Assembly: GCA_032622095.1 (NCBI GenBank)
Contig: CP136069.1
Span: 106,296,278 to 106,360,277 of the forward strand
From: Siphonodentalium dalli
Lineage: Eukaryota > Mollusca > Scaphopoda > Gadilida > Siphonodentaliidae
DNA: 64,000 nt
Direction of reading: 5' to 3'
Shown in pieces: positions 14,780-30,900 of this stretch. How positions within the stretch are numbered: the stretch's first letter is position 1; the number at the start of each line of letters is the position of its first letter. Below the pieces are notes generated by a model. The model had not been told where the DNA came from. It saw only the letters and a program-made list of their open reading frames with translations, and did no database searches. The position numbers and the translations under genes are program-made.

Positions 14780-16132
14780 ACATATATAGTTATCCCCACC
14801 ACACACATCTATAGGTATCCCCACCACATACATATATAGGTATCCCCACCACATACATATATAGGTATCACTACCACATACAAATATAGGTATCCCCACC
14901 ACACACAAATATAGGTATCCCACCACACACATATATAGGTATCCCCACCACACACATATATATAGGTATCCCCGCCACACACATATATAGGTATCCCCAC
15001 CACATACTTATATATGTCTCCCCACCACATACATCTATAGGTATCCCCACCACACACATCTATAGGTATCCCCACCACACACATATATAGGTATCACCAC
15101 CACACACATATATAGGTATCCCCACCACATACATATATAGGTATCACCACTACATAAATATATAGGTATCCCCACCACACACATCATTAGATATCCCCAC
15201 CACGCACATCTATAGGTATCCTCACCACATACATATATAAGTATCCCCACCACACACATTTATAGGTATCCACGCCACATACATATATAGGTATCACTAC
15301 CACACACATATATATGTCTCCCCACCACATACATCTATAGGTATTCCCACCACACACATCTATAGGTATCCCCACCACACACATCTATAGGTATCCCCAC
15401 CACACACATATATAGGTATCCCCTCCATACACATCAATAGGTATCCCCACCACATACATATATAGGTATCCCAACCACACACATATATAGGTATCCCCAC
15501 CACATACATATATAGGTATCACCACCACACACATATAGGTATCCCCACGACATACATATAGGTATCCCCACCACACACATATAGGTATCCCCACCACACA
15601 CATATATAGGTATTACCACCACATACATATATAGGTATACCCAACACATACATATATAGGTATCCCCACCACATACAACTATAGGTATCCCGCCACACAC
15701 ATATATAGGTATCCCCACCACACACATATATAGGTATCCCCACCACACACATATATAGGTATCACCGCCACATACATCTATAGGTATCCCGACACACACA
15801 TATATAGGTATCCCCACCACACACATATACAGGTATCACCACCACACACATATATAGGTATCCCCGCCAAATACATATATAGGTATCCCCACCACATACA
15901 TATATTGGTATCACCACCACACACATATATAGGTATCCCCACCACATACATATATAGGTACCCCCACCACATTCATCTATAGTTATCCCCACCACACACA
16001 TATATAGGTATCCCCACCACATACATATATAGGTATCCCCACCACATACATATATAGGTATCCCCACCACACACATATATAGGTATCCCCACCACATACA
16101 TATATAGGTATCCCCACCACACACATCTATAT
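14780..16132. repeat. Family E block, rearranged copy 3
   Basis: It carries the same ordered markers as 2983-4305 and 6857-8154. The offset to the first copy is about 11,787 bp in the left part and 11,906 bp in the right part, so it holds net extra sequence of about 119 bp. A CACATCATTAG unit (near 15182) and a TATCCCCTCCATACAC unit (near 15419) identify it. Internal order near 15.5-15.75 kb is shuffled relative to the other copies. Confidence 0.65.
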
Positions 16133-17169
16133 GTATCCCCACCACACACATCTATAGGTATCCCAACCACACACATATATAGATATCACCGCCACATACA
16201 TATATAGGTATCACCACCACACACATATAGTTATCCCCACCACATACATATGGGTATCCCCGCCAGATACATATAGGTATCCCCACCACACACATATAGG
16301 TATCCCCGCCACACACATCTATAGGTATCACCACCACATACACATATAGGTAAACTCAACACATACATATATAGGTATCCCCACCACATACATATATAGT
16401 TATCCCCACTACACACATCTATAGGTATCCCCACCACATACATATATAGGTATCCCTACCACATACATATATAGGTATCACTACCACATAAAATATAGGT
16501 ATCCCCACCACACACATATATAGGTATCCCCACCACACACATATATATAGGTATCCCCGCCAAACACATATATAGGTATCCCCACCACATACTTATATAG
16601 GTCTCCGCACCACATACATCTATAGGTATCCCCACCACACACATCTATAGGTATCCCCACCACACACATCTATAGGTATCCCCACCACACACATATATAG
16701 GTATCCCCACCACATACATATATAGGTATCCCCACCACATAAATATATAGGTATCCCCACCACACACATCTATAGATATCCCCACCAGACACATCTATAG
16801 GTATCCCCACCACATACATATATAAGTATCCCCACCACACACATTTATAGGTAATCACGCCCCATACATATATAGGTATCACTACCACACACATATATAG
16901 GTCTCCCCACCACATACATCTATAGGTATCCCCACCACACACATCTATAGGTATCCCCACCACACACATCTATAGGTATCCCCACCACACACATATATAG
17001 GTATCCCCACCATACACATCTATAGGTATCCCCACCACATACATATATAGGTATCCCAACCACACACATATATAGGTATCCCCACCACATACATATATAG
17101 GTATCACCACCACACACATATAGGTATCCCCACCACATACATATAGGTATCCCCGCCACATACATATAG
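16133..17169. repeat. 1,037-bp higher-order repeat, copy 1 (family G derived)
   Basis: The TATCCCAACC unit, the short-monomer run with CAGATAC, the GGTAAACTCAACAC unit and the CATAAAATATAGG unit recur 1,037 bp downstream. Relative to the 8.1-9.1 kb copy it has an approximately 100-bp insertion near 16.58 kb (GGTCTCCGCACC units), so its offset to that copy moves from 8,057 to 8,156 bp. Confidence 0.75.
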
Positions 17170-17770
17170 GTATCCCCACCACACACATCTATAGGTATCC
17201 CAACCACACACATATATAGATATCACCGCCACATACATATATAGGTATCACCACCACACACATATAGTTATCCCCACCACATACATATAGGTATCCCCGC
17301 AAGATACATATAGGTATCCCCACCACACACCTATAGGTATCCCCGCCACACACATCTATATGTATCACCACCACATACACATATAGGTAAACTCAACACA
17401 TACATATATAGGTATCCCCACCACATACATATATAGTTATCCCCACTACACACATCTATAGGTATCCCCACCACATACATATATAGGTATCCCTACCACA
17501 TACATATATAGGTATCACTACCACATAAAAATATAGGTATCCCCACCACACACATATATAGGTATCCCCACCACACACATATATATAGGTATCCCCGCCA
17601 AACACATATATAGGTATCCCCACCACATACTTATATAGGTCTCCGCACCACATACATCTATAGGTATCCCCACCACACACATCTATAGGTATCCCCACCA
17701 CCCACATCTATAGGTATCCCCACCACACACATATATAGGTATCCCCACCACATACATATATAGGTATCCC
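17170..17770. repeat. 1,037-bp higher-order repeat, copy 2 (partial)
   Basis: It matches 16133-16733 at +1,037 bp with a few changes, including a CTATAGG unit shortened at about 17331 and CATAAAAATATAGG for CATAAAATATAGG. Beyond about 17770 the match is lost. Confidence 0.75.
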
Positions 17771-18159
17771 CACCACATACATATATAGGTATCCCCACCA
17801 CATAAATATCGGTATCCCCACCACATACATATATAGGTATCCCCACCACACACATCTATAGGTATCCCCACCACATACATCTATTGGTATCACCGCCACA
17901 TACATCTATAGGTATCACCACCACACACATATATAGGTATCCCCGCCAAATACATATATAGGTATCCCCACCACATACATATATAGGTATCACCACCACA
18001 CACATATATAGGTATCCCCACCACACACATATATAGGTATCCCCACCACATACATCTATAGTTATCACCACCACACACATATATAGGTATCCCCACCACA
18101 TACATATTTAGGTATCCCCACCACATACATATATAGGTATCCCCACCACATACATATAT

Positions 18160-20769
18160 AGGTATCCCCACCACATACATATATAGGTATCCCCGCCACA
18201 TACATATATATGTATCACCACCACACACATATATAGGTATCCCCACCACATACATATATAGGTATCCCCACCACATACATCTATAGGTATCCCCACTACA
18301 CATAAATATAGGTATCCCCACCACATACATATATAGATATCCCCACCACATACATATATATGTATCCCCACCACATACATCTATATGTATCCCCACCACA
18401 CACATATATATGTATCCCCACCACATACATCTATAGGTATCCCCACCACACACATATATAGGTATCCCCACCACATACATATATAGGTATCCCCACCACA
18501 CACATCTATATGTATCCCCACCACACACATCTATAGGTATCCCAACCCCACACATATATAGATATCACCACCACATACATATATATGTATCCCAACCACA
18601 CACATATATAGATATCACCACCACACACATATAGGTATCCCCACCACATACATATAGGTATCCCCGCCACATACATATAGGTATCCCCACCACACACATA
18701 TAGGTATCCCCACCACACACATCTATAGGTATCACCACCACATACATATATAGGTATACCCAACACATACATATATAGGTATCCCCACCACATACATATT
18801 TAGTTATCCCCACCACACACATCTATAGGTATCCCCACCACATACATATATAGGTATCCCCACCACATACATATATAGGTATCCCCACCACATACATATA
18901 TAGGTATCCCCACCACATACATCTATTGGTATCACCGCCACATACTTCTATTGGTATCCCCGCCACATACATCTATAGGTATCCCGCCACACACATATAT
19001 AGGTATCCCCACCACACACATATATAGGTATCCCCACCACATACATCTATAGGTATCCCGCCACACACATATATAGGTATCCCCATCACACACATATATA
19101 GGTATCACCACCCCACACATATATAGGTATCCCCGCCAAATACATATATAGGTATCCCAACCACATACATATATAGGTATCACCACCACACACATATATA
19201 GGTATCCCCACCACATACATATATAGATATCCCCACCACATACATATATATGTATCCCCACCACATACATCTATATGTATCCCCACCACACACATATAGG
19301 CATCCCCACCACATACATCTACAGGTATCCCCACCACACACATATATAGGTATCCCCACCACCTACATATATAGGTATCGCCACCACATACATATATAGG
19401 TATCCCCACCACATACATATATAGGTATCCCCACCACATACATATATAGGTATCCCCGCCACACACATATATAGGTATCCCCACCACATACATATATCGG
19501 TATCACCACCACATACATATATAGGTATACCCAACACATACATATATAGGTATCCCCACCACATTCATATATAGGTATCCCCACCACACACATATATAGG
19601 TATCCCCACCACATACATATATCGGTATCCCCACCACATACATATATAGGTATCCCCACCACACACATCTATAGGTATCCCCACCACATACATCTATTGG
19701 TATCACCGCCACATACATCTATAGGTATACCCACCACATACATCTATAGGTATCCCGCCACACACATATATAGGTATCCCCACCACACACATATATAGGT
19801 ATCCCCACCACATACATCTATAGGTATCCCGCCACACACATATCTAGGTATCGCCACCACACACATATACAGGTATCACCACCACACACATATATAGGTA
19901 TCCCCGCCAAATACATATATAGGTATCCCCACCACATACATATATATGTATCACCACCACAAACATATATAGGTATCCCCACCACACACATATATAGGTA
20001 TCCCCACCACATACATATATAGGTATCCCCACCACATACGTCTATAGGTATCCCCACCACACACAAATATAGGTATCCCCACCACATACATATATAGATA
20101 TCCCCACCACATACATATATATGTATCCCCACCACATACATCTATATGTATCCCCACCACACACATATATAGGCATCCCCACCACATACATCTATAGGTA
20201 TCCCCACCACACACATATATAGGTATCCCCACCACATACATATAGTGTATCCCCACCACACACATCTATAGGTATCCCCACCACGCACATCTATAGGTAT
20301 CCCAACCACACACATCTATAGGTATCCCCACCACATAAATATGTAGGTATACCCACCATATACATATATAGGTATCCCCACCATACACATACATAGGTAT
20401 CCCCACCACATACATATATAGGTATCCCCGCCACACACATATATAGGTATCCCCACCACACACATATATAGGTCTGCCCACCACATACATATATAGGTAT
20501 CCCCGCCACACACATATATATGTATCCCCGCCAAACAAATATATAGGTATCCTCACCACACACATATATAGGTATCCCCGCCTCATACATATATAGGTAT
20601 CCCCGCCACATACATATATATGTATCACCACCACACACATATATAGGTATCCCCACCACACACATATATAGGTCTGCCCACCACATACATATATAGGTAT
20701 CCCCGCCACACACATATATAGGTATCCCCGCCAAACACATATATAGGTATCCTCACCACACACATATAT
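18160..20769. repeat. 2,610-bp higher-order repeat, copy 1 (family C)
   Basis: Sequence from about 18160 to 20430 recurs at 20770 to 23042 at an offset of 2,610 bp, becoming 2,612 bp near 19.3 kb because of one AT step (CACACATATAGGCATCC against CACACATATATAGGCATCC). Shared rare units include CACATACTTCTATTGG (near 18950 and 21560), GGTATCGCCACC (near 19377 and 21989), CATATATCGG and CATATCTAGGTATCGCC. The last 0.3 kb before the second copy is unrelated in order and contains two GTCTGCCC units (20472, 20672). Confidence 0.82.
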
Positions 20770-23042
20770 AGGTATCCCCACCACATACATATATATGTAT
20801 CCCCGCCACATACATATATATGTATCACCACCACACACATATATAGGTATCCCCACCACATACATATATAGGTATCCCCACCACATACATCTATAGGTAT
20901 CCCCACTACACATAAATATAGGTATCCCCACCACATACATATATAGATATCCCCACCACTTACATATATATGTATCCCCACCACAGACATCTATATGTAT
21001 CCCCACCACACACATATATATGTATCCCCACCACATACATCTATAGGTATCCCCACCACACACATATATAGGTATCCCCACCACATACATATATAGGTAT
21101 CCCCACCACACACATCTATATGTGTCCCCACCCCACACATCTATAGGTATCCCAACCCCACACATATATAGATATCACCACCACATACATATTTATGTAT
21201 CCCAACCACACACATATATAGATATCACCACCACACACATATAGGTATCCCCACCACATACATATAGGTATCCCCGCCACATACATATAGGTATCCCCAC
21301 CACAGACATATAGGTATCCCCACCACACACATCTATAGGTATCACCACCACATACATATATAGGTATACCCAACACATACATATATAGGTATCCCCACCA
21401 CATACATATATAGTTATCCCCACCACACACATCTATAGGTATCCCCACCACATACATATATAGGTATCCCCACCACATACATATATAGGTATCCCCACCA
21501 CATACATATATAGGTATCCCCACCACATACATCTATTGGTATCACCGCCACATACTTCTATTGGTATCCCCGCCACATACATCTATAGGTATCCCGCCAC
21601 ACACATATATAGGTATCCCCACCACACACATATATAGGTATCCCCACCACATACATCTATAGGTATCCCGCCACACACATATATAGGTATCCCCACCACA
21701 CACATATATAGGTATCACCACCCCACACATATATAGGTATCCCCGCCAAATACATATATAGGTATCCCCACCACATACATATATAGGTATCACCACCACA
21801 CACATATATAGGTATCCCCACCACATACATATATAGATATCCCCACCACATACATATATATGTATCCCCACCACATACATCTATATGTATCCCCACCACA
21901 CACATATATAGGCATCCCCACCACATACTTCTATAGGTATCCCCACCACACATATATATAGGTATCCCCACCACCTACATATATAGGTATCGCCACCACA
22001 TACATATATAGGTATCCCCACCACATACATATATAGGTATCCCCACCACATACATATATAGGTATCCCCGCCACACACATATATAGGTATCCCCACCACA
22101 TACATATATCGGTAACACCACCACATACATATATAGGTATACCCAACACATACATATATAGGTATCCCCACCACATTCATATATAGGTATCCCCACCACA
22201 CACATATATAGGTATCCCCACCACATACATATATCGGTATCCCCACCACATACATATATAGGTATCCCCACCACACACATCTATAGGTATCCCCACCACA
22301 TACATCTATTGGTATCACCGCCACATACATCTATAGGTATACCCACCACATACATCTATAGGTATCCCGCCACACACATATATAGGTATCCCCACCACAC
22401 ACATATATAGGTATCCCCACCACATACATCTATAGGTATCCCGCCACACACATATCTAGGTATCGCCACCACACACATATACAGGTATCACCACCACACA
22501 CATATATAGGTATCCCCGCCAAATACATATATAGGTATCCCCACCACATACATATATAGGTATCACCACCACACACATATATAGGTATCCCCACCACACA
22601 CATATATAGGTATCCCCACCACATACATATATAAGTATCCCCACCACATACATCTATAGGTATCCCCACCACACACAAATATAGGTATCCCCACCACATA
22701 CATATATAGATATCCCCACCACATACATATATATGTATCCCCACCACATACATCTATATGTATCCCCACCACACACATATATAGGCATCCCCAACACATA
22801 CATCTATAGGTATCCCCACCACACACATATATAGGTATCCCCACCACATACATATATAGTATCCCCACCACACACATCTATAGGTATCCCCACCACACAC
22901 ATCTATAGGTATCCCAACCACACACATCTATAGGTATCCCCACCACATAAATATGTAGGTATACCCACCATATACATATATAGGTATCCCCACCACACAC
23001 ATACATAGGTATCCCCACCACATACATATATAGGTATCCCCG
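20770..23042. repeat. 2,610-bp higher-order repeat, copy 2
   Basis: This is the second copy of the 18160-20430 block. Its distal end overlaps the start of the next, shorter tandem period (22310 onward), so two duplication systems with different lengths share sequence here. That nesting gives a relative order only if the breakpoints can be dated by divergence. Confidence 0.82.
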
Positions 23043-23846
23043 CCAAACACATATATAGGTATCCCCACCACACACATATATAGGTATCCCCACCACACAC
23101 ATATATAGGTCTGCCCACCACATACATATATAGGTATCCCCGCCACACACATATATAGGTATCCCCGCCAAACACATATATAGGTATCCTCACCACACAC
23201 ATATATAGGTATCCCCGCCACATACATATATAGGTCTCCCCGCCACACATCTATAGGTATCCCCACCACACACATATATCGGTATCCCCGCCACGCACAT
23301 ATATAGGTATCCCCACCACACACATATATAGGTATCACCACCACACACATATATAGGTATCCCCACCACATACACATATAGGTATCCACACCACACACAT
23401 ATATAGGTATCACCACCACACACATATATATGTATCCCCACCACATACATATATAGGTATCCCCACCACATACATCTATAGGTATCCCCACCACACACAT
23501 ATATAGGTATCCCCACCACATACATATATAGGTATCCCCACAACACACATCTATAGGTATCCCCACCACACACATCTATAGGTATCCCAACCACACACAT
23601 ATATAGATATCACCACCACATACATATATAGGTATCACCACCACACACATATAGGTATCCCCACCACATACATATAGGTATCCCCGCCACATACATATAG
23701 GTATCCCCACCACACACATGTAGGTATCCCCACCACACACATCTATAGGTATCACCACCACATACATATATAGGTATACCCAACACATACATATATAGGT
23801 ATCCCTACCACATACATATATAGTTATCCCCACCACACACATCTAT
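22310..23846. repeat. About 1.5-kb higher-order repeat, copy 1 (family D)
   Basis: It recurs at 23847 to about 25312, at an offset of 1,537 bp that becomes 1,511 bp after loss of about one monomer in copy 2. It contains the GTCTGCCC unit (23109, partner 24620), the CATAAATATGTAGG unit, the CACATACATAGG unit, CCAAACAC units and a short-monomer cassette. The same ordered set opens each right-half module. Confidence 0.82.
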
Positions 23847-25436
23847 AGGTATCACCGCCACATACATCTATAGGTATACCCACCACATACATCTATAGGT
23901 ATCCCGCCACACACATATATAGGTATCCCCACCACACACATATATAGGTATCCCCACCACATACATCTATAGGTATCCCGCCACACACATATCTAGGTAT
24001 CGCCACCACACACATATACAGGTATCACCACCACACACATATATAGGTATCCCCGCCAAATACATATATAGGTATCCCCACCACATACATATATAGGTAT
24101 CACCACCACACACATATATAGGTATCCCCACCACACACATATATAGGTATCCCCACCACATACATATATAGGTATCCCCACCACATACGTCTATAGGTAT
24201 CCCCACCACACACAAATATAGGTATCCCCACCACATACATATATAGATATCCCCACCACATACATATATATGTATCCCCACCACATACATCTATATGTAT
24301 CCCCACCACACACATATATAGGCATCCCACCACATACATCTATAGGTATCCCCACCACCCACATATATAGGTATCCCCACCACATACATATATAGTATCC
24401 CCACCACACACATCTATAGGTATCCCCACCACACACATCTATAGGTATCCCAACCACACACATCTATAGGTATCCCCACCACATAAATATGTAGGTATAC
24501 CCACCATATACATATATAGGTATCCCCACCACAGACATACATAGGTATCCCCACCACATACATATATAGGTATCCCCGCCACACACATATATAGGTATCC
24601 CCACCACACACATATATAGGTCTGCCCACCACATACATATATAGGTATCCCCGCCACACACATATATAGGTATCCCCGCCAAACACATATATAGGTATCC
24701 TCACCACACACATATATAGGTATCCCCGCCACATACATATATAGGTCTCCCCGCCACACATCTATAGGTATCCCCACCACACACATATATCGGTATCCAC
24801 GCCACGCACATATATAGGTATCCCCACCACACACATATATAGGTATCACCACCACACACATATATAGGTATTCCCACCACATACATATATAGGTATCCCC
24901 ACCACACACATATATAGGTATCACCACCACACACATATATATGTATCCCCACCACATACATATATAGGTATCCCCACCACATACATCTATAGGTATCCCC
25001 ACCACACACATATATAGGTATCCCCACCACATACATATATAGGTATCCCCACCACACACATCTATAGGTATCCCCACCACACACATCTATTGGTATCCCA
25101 ACCACACACATATATAGATATCACCACCACATACATATATAGGTATCACCACCACACACATATAGGTATCCCCACCAAATACATATAGGTATCCCCGCCA
25201 GATACATATAGGTATCCCCACCACACACATGTAGGTATCCCCACCACACACATCTATAGGTATCACCACCACATACATATATAGGTATACCCAACACATA
25301 CATCTATAGGTATCCCCACCACACACATATATAGGTATCCCCACCACATACATATATAGGTATCTCCACCACACACATCTATAGGTATCCCCACCACACA
25401 CATCTATAGGTATCCCTACCACATACATATATAGTT
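23847..25436. repeat. About 1.5-kb higher-order repeat, copy 2
   Basis: It matches 22310-23800. Near 25.31-25.41 kb it holds an extra stretch of about 100 bp (four monomers), after which the shared TATCCCTACC and TATAGTTATCC units resume. Confidence 0.78.
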
Positions 25437-26125
25437 ATCCCCACCACACACATCTATAGGTATCCCCACCACATACATATATAGGTATCCCCACCACATA
25501 CATATATAGGTATCCCCACCACATACATATATAGGTATCCCCACCACATACATCTATTGGTATCACCGCCACATACATCTATAGGCATCCCCACCACATA
25601 CATTTATATGTATCCCGCCACACACATATATAGGTATCCCCACCACACACATATATAGGTATCACCACCACACACATCTATAGGTATCCCGCCACACACA
25701 TATATAGGTATCCCCACCACACACATATATAGGTATCACCACCACACACATATATAGGTATCCCCGCCCAATACATATATAGGTATCCCCACCACATACA
25801 TATATAGGTATCACCACCACACACATATATAGGTATCCCCACCACATACATATATAGGTATCCCCACCACATACATCTATAGGTATCCCCACCACACACA
25901 TATATAGGTATCCCCACCACATACATATATAGGTATCCCCACCACCTACATATATAGGTATCCCCACCACATACATATATAGGTATCCCCACCACATACA
26001 TATATAGGTATCCCCACCACATACATATATAGGTATCCCCGCCACATACATATATATGTATCACCACAACACACATATATAGGTATCCCCACCACATACA
26101 TATATAGGTATCCCCACCACATACA
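25437..26125. repeat. 689-bp block repeated at 28389-29077
   Basis: The offset is 2,952 bp. Over the comparison the copies look nearly identical, including the rare TATAGGCATCC, CATTTATA, CGCCCAATACATATATAGG and CACCACAACACAC units. A third copy is part of the 43.7-50.1 kb segment (28614 corresponds to 44418). Confidence 0.78.
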
Positions 26126-27941
26126 TATATAGGTATCCCCACCACATACATGTATAGGTATCCCCACCACATACATATATAGGTATCCCCACCACATACA
26201 TCTATAGGTATCCCCACCACACATAAATATAGGTTTCCCCACCACATACATATATAGATATCCCCACCACATACATATATATGTATCCCCACCACATACA
26301 TCTATGTGTATCCCCACCACACACATATATATGTATCCCCACCACATACATCTATAGGTATCCCCACCACACACATATATAGGTATCCCCACCACATACA
26401 TATATAGGTATCCCCACCACTCACATATATAGGTATCCCCACCTCACACATCTATAGGTATCCCAACCCCACACATATATAGATATCACCACCACATACA
26501 TATATAGGTATCCCAACCACACACATATATAGATATCACCACCACATACATATATAGGTATCACCACCACACACATATAGGTATCCCCACCACATACATA
26601 TAGGTATCCCCGCCACATACATATAGGTAAACCCACCGCACACATATAGGAATCCCCACCACACACATCTATAGGTATCACCACCACATACATATATAGG
26701 TATACCCAACACATACATATATAGGTATCCCCACCACATACATATATAGTTATCCCCACCACACACATCTATAGGTATCCCCACCACATACATATATAGG
26801 TATCCCCACCACATACATAAATAGGTATCCCCACCACATACATATATAGGTTTCCCCACCACATACATCTATTGGTATCACCGCCACATACTTCTATAGG
26901 TATCCCCGCCACATACATCTATAGGTATCCCGCCACACACATATATAGGTATCCCCACCACACACATATATAGGTATCCCCACCACATACATCAATAGGT
27001 ATCCCGCCACACACATATATAGGTATCCCCACCACACACATATATAGGTATCACCACCACACACATATATAGGTATCCCCGCCAAATACATATATAGGTA
27101 TCCCCACCACATACATATATAGGTATCACCACCACACACATATATAGGTATCCCCACCACATACATATATAGATATCCCCACCACATACATATATATGTA
27201 TCCCCACCACATACATCTATATGTATCCCCACCACACACATATATAGCCATCCCCACCACATACATCTATAGGTATCCCCACCACACACATATATAGGTA
27301 TCCCCACCACCTACATATATAGGTATCGCCACCACATACATATATAGGTATCCCCACCACATACATATATAGGTATCCCCAACACATACATATATAGGTA
27401 TCCCCGCCACATACATATATATGTATCACCACCACACACATATATAGGTATCCCCACCACATACATATATAGGTATCCCCACCACATACGTCTATAGGTA
27501 TCCCCACCACACACAAATATAGGTATCCCCACCACATACATATATAGATATCCCCACCACATACATATATATGTATCCCCACCACATACATCTATATGTA
27601 TCCCCACCACACACATATATAGGCATCCCAACCACATACATCTATAGGTATCCCCACCACACACATATATAGGTATCCCCACCACATACATATATAGTAT
27701 CCCCACCACACACATCTATAAGTATCCCCACCACACACATCTATAGGTATCCCAACCACACACATCTATAGGTATCCCCACCACATAAATATGTAGGTAT
27801 CCCCACCATATACATATACAGGTATCCCCACCACACACATAAATAGGTATCCCCACCACATACATATATAGGTATCCCCGCCACACACATATATAGGTAT
27901 CCCCACCACACACATATATAGGTCTGCCCACCACATACATA

Positions 27942-30900
27942 TATAGGTATCCCCGCCACACACATATATAGGTATCCCCGCCAAACACATATATAGGAAT
28001 CCTCACCACACACATATATAGGTATCCCCGCCACATACATATATAGGTCTCCCCGCCACACATCTATAGGTATCCCCACCACACACATACATCGGTATCC
28101 CCGCCACACACATATATAGGTATCCCCACCACACACATATATAGGTATCACCACCACACACATATATAGGTATCCCCACCACATACATATATAGGTATCC
28201 CCACCACACACATATATAGGTATCCCCACCACGCACATATATATGTATCCCCACCACATACATATATAGGTATCCCCACCACATACATCTATAGGTATCC
28301 CCACCACACACATATAGGTATCCCCACCACATACATATAGGTATCCCCGCCACATACATATAGGTATCCCCACCACACACATGTAGGTATCCCCACCACA
28401 CACATCTATAGGTATCCCCACCACATACATATATAGGTATCCCCACCACATACATATATAGGTATCCCCACCACATACATATATAGGTATCCCCACCACA
28501 TACATCTATTGGTATCACCGCCACATACATCTATAGGCATCCCCACCACATACATTTATAGGTATCCCGCCACACACATATATAGGTATCCCCACCACAC
28601 ACATATATAGGTATCACCACCACACACATCTATAGGTATCCCGCCACACACATATATAGGTATCCCCACCACACACATATATAGGTATCACCACCACACA
28701 CATATATAGGTATCCCCGCCCAATACATATATAGGTATCCCCACCACATACATATATAGGTATCACCACCACACACATATATAGGTATCCCCACCACATA
28801 CATATATAGGTATCCCCACCACATACATCTATAGGTATCCCCACCACACACATATATAGGTATCCCCACCACATACATATATAGGTATCCCCACCACCTA
28901 CATATATAGGTATCCCCACCACATACATATATAGGTATCCCCACCACATACATATATAGGTATCCCCACCACATACATATATAGGTATCCCCGCCACATA
29001 CATATATATGTATCACCACAACACACATATATAGGTATCCCCACCACATACATATATAGGTATCCCCACCACATACGTCTATATGTATCCCCACACACAC
29101 ACATATAGGTATCCCCACCACATACATATATAGATATCCCCACCACACACATATATAGGCATCCCCACCACATACATCTATATGTATCCCCACCACACAC
29201 ATATATAGGCATCCCCACCACATACATCTATAGGTATCCCCACCACACACATATATATAGGTATCCCCACCACATACATATATAGTATCCCCACCACACA
29301 CATCTCTAGGTATCCCCACCACACACATATATAGGTATCCCCACCACACACATATATAGGTATCACCACCACACACATATATAGGTATCCCCACCACATA
29401 CATATATAGGTATCCCCACCACATAAATATATAGGTATCCCCACCACACACATCTATAGATATCCCCACCACACGCATCTATAGGTATCCCCACCACACA
29501 CATATATATATATATCACCACCACACACATATATAGGTATCCCCACCACATACATATATAGGTATCCCCACCACACACATATATAGTTATCCCCACCACA
29601 TACATATATAGTATCCCCACCACACACATCTATAGGTATCCCCACCACACACATCTATAGGTATCCCAACCACACACATCTATAGGTATCCCCACCACAT
29701 AAATATGTAGGTATCCCCACCATATACATATATAGGTATCCCCACCACACACATACATAGGTATCCCCACCACATACATAAATAGGTATCCCCGCCACAC
29801 ACATATATAGGTATCCCCACCACACACATATATAGGTCTGCCCACCACAAACATCTATAGGTATCCCCGCCACACACATATATAGGTATCCCCGCCAAAC
29901 ACATATATAGGTATCCTCACCACACACATATATAGGTATCCCCGCCACATACATATATAGGTCTCCCTGCCACACATCTATAGGTATCCCCACCACACAC
30001 ATATATCGGTATCCCCGCCACACACATATATAGGTATCCCCACCACACACATATATAGGTATCACCACCACACACATATATAGGTATCCCCACCACACAC
30101 ATATATAGGTATCCCCACCACACACATATATAGGTATCACCACCACACACATATATATGTATCCCCACCACATATATATATAGGTATCCCCACCACATAC
30201 ATCTATAGGTATCCCCACCACACACATATATAGGTATCCCCACCACATACATATATAGGTATCCCCACCACACACATCTATAGGTATCCCCACCACACAC
30301 ATCTATAGGTATCCCAACCACACACATATTTAGATATCACCACCACATACATATATAGGTATCACCACCACACACATATATGTATCCCCACCACATACAT
30401 ATAGGTATCCCCGCCACATACATATAGGTATCCCCACCACATACATATAGGTATCCCCGCCACACACATCTATAGGTATCACCACCACATACATATATAG
30501 GTATACCCAACACATACATATATAGGTATCCCTACCACATACATATATAGTTATCCCCACCACACACATCTATAGGTATCCCCACCACATACATATACAT
30601 ACATCCCCACCACGTACATCTATATGTATCCCCACCACACACATATATAGGTAACCCCACCACATACATCTATATGTATCTCCACCACACACATATATAG
30701 GTATCCCCACCACATACATATATAGGTATCCCCACCACACACATCTATATGTATCCCCACCACACACATCTAAAGGTATCCCCACCACACACATCTATAG
30801 GTATCCCCACTACATACATATATAGGTATCCCCACCACATACATATATCTGTATCCCCACCACACACATATATAGGTCTCCCCACCACAAGCATATATAG

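Noticed and set aside
20266-21165. Longest open frame on the - strand (299 codons), and many others of 60-280 codons such as 28630-29478 and 39495-40340
   Set aside because: They are fully explained by the stop-free complement of the monomer and the ATG in each unit. Overlapping open frames exist in all three phases, the 25-bp unit has no codon phase, the peptides are low-complexity and start or stop wherever a random variant falls. There is no promoter, splice or unique domain.
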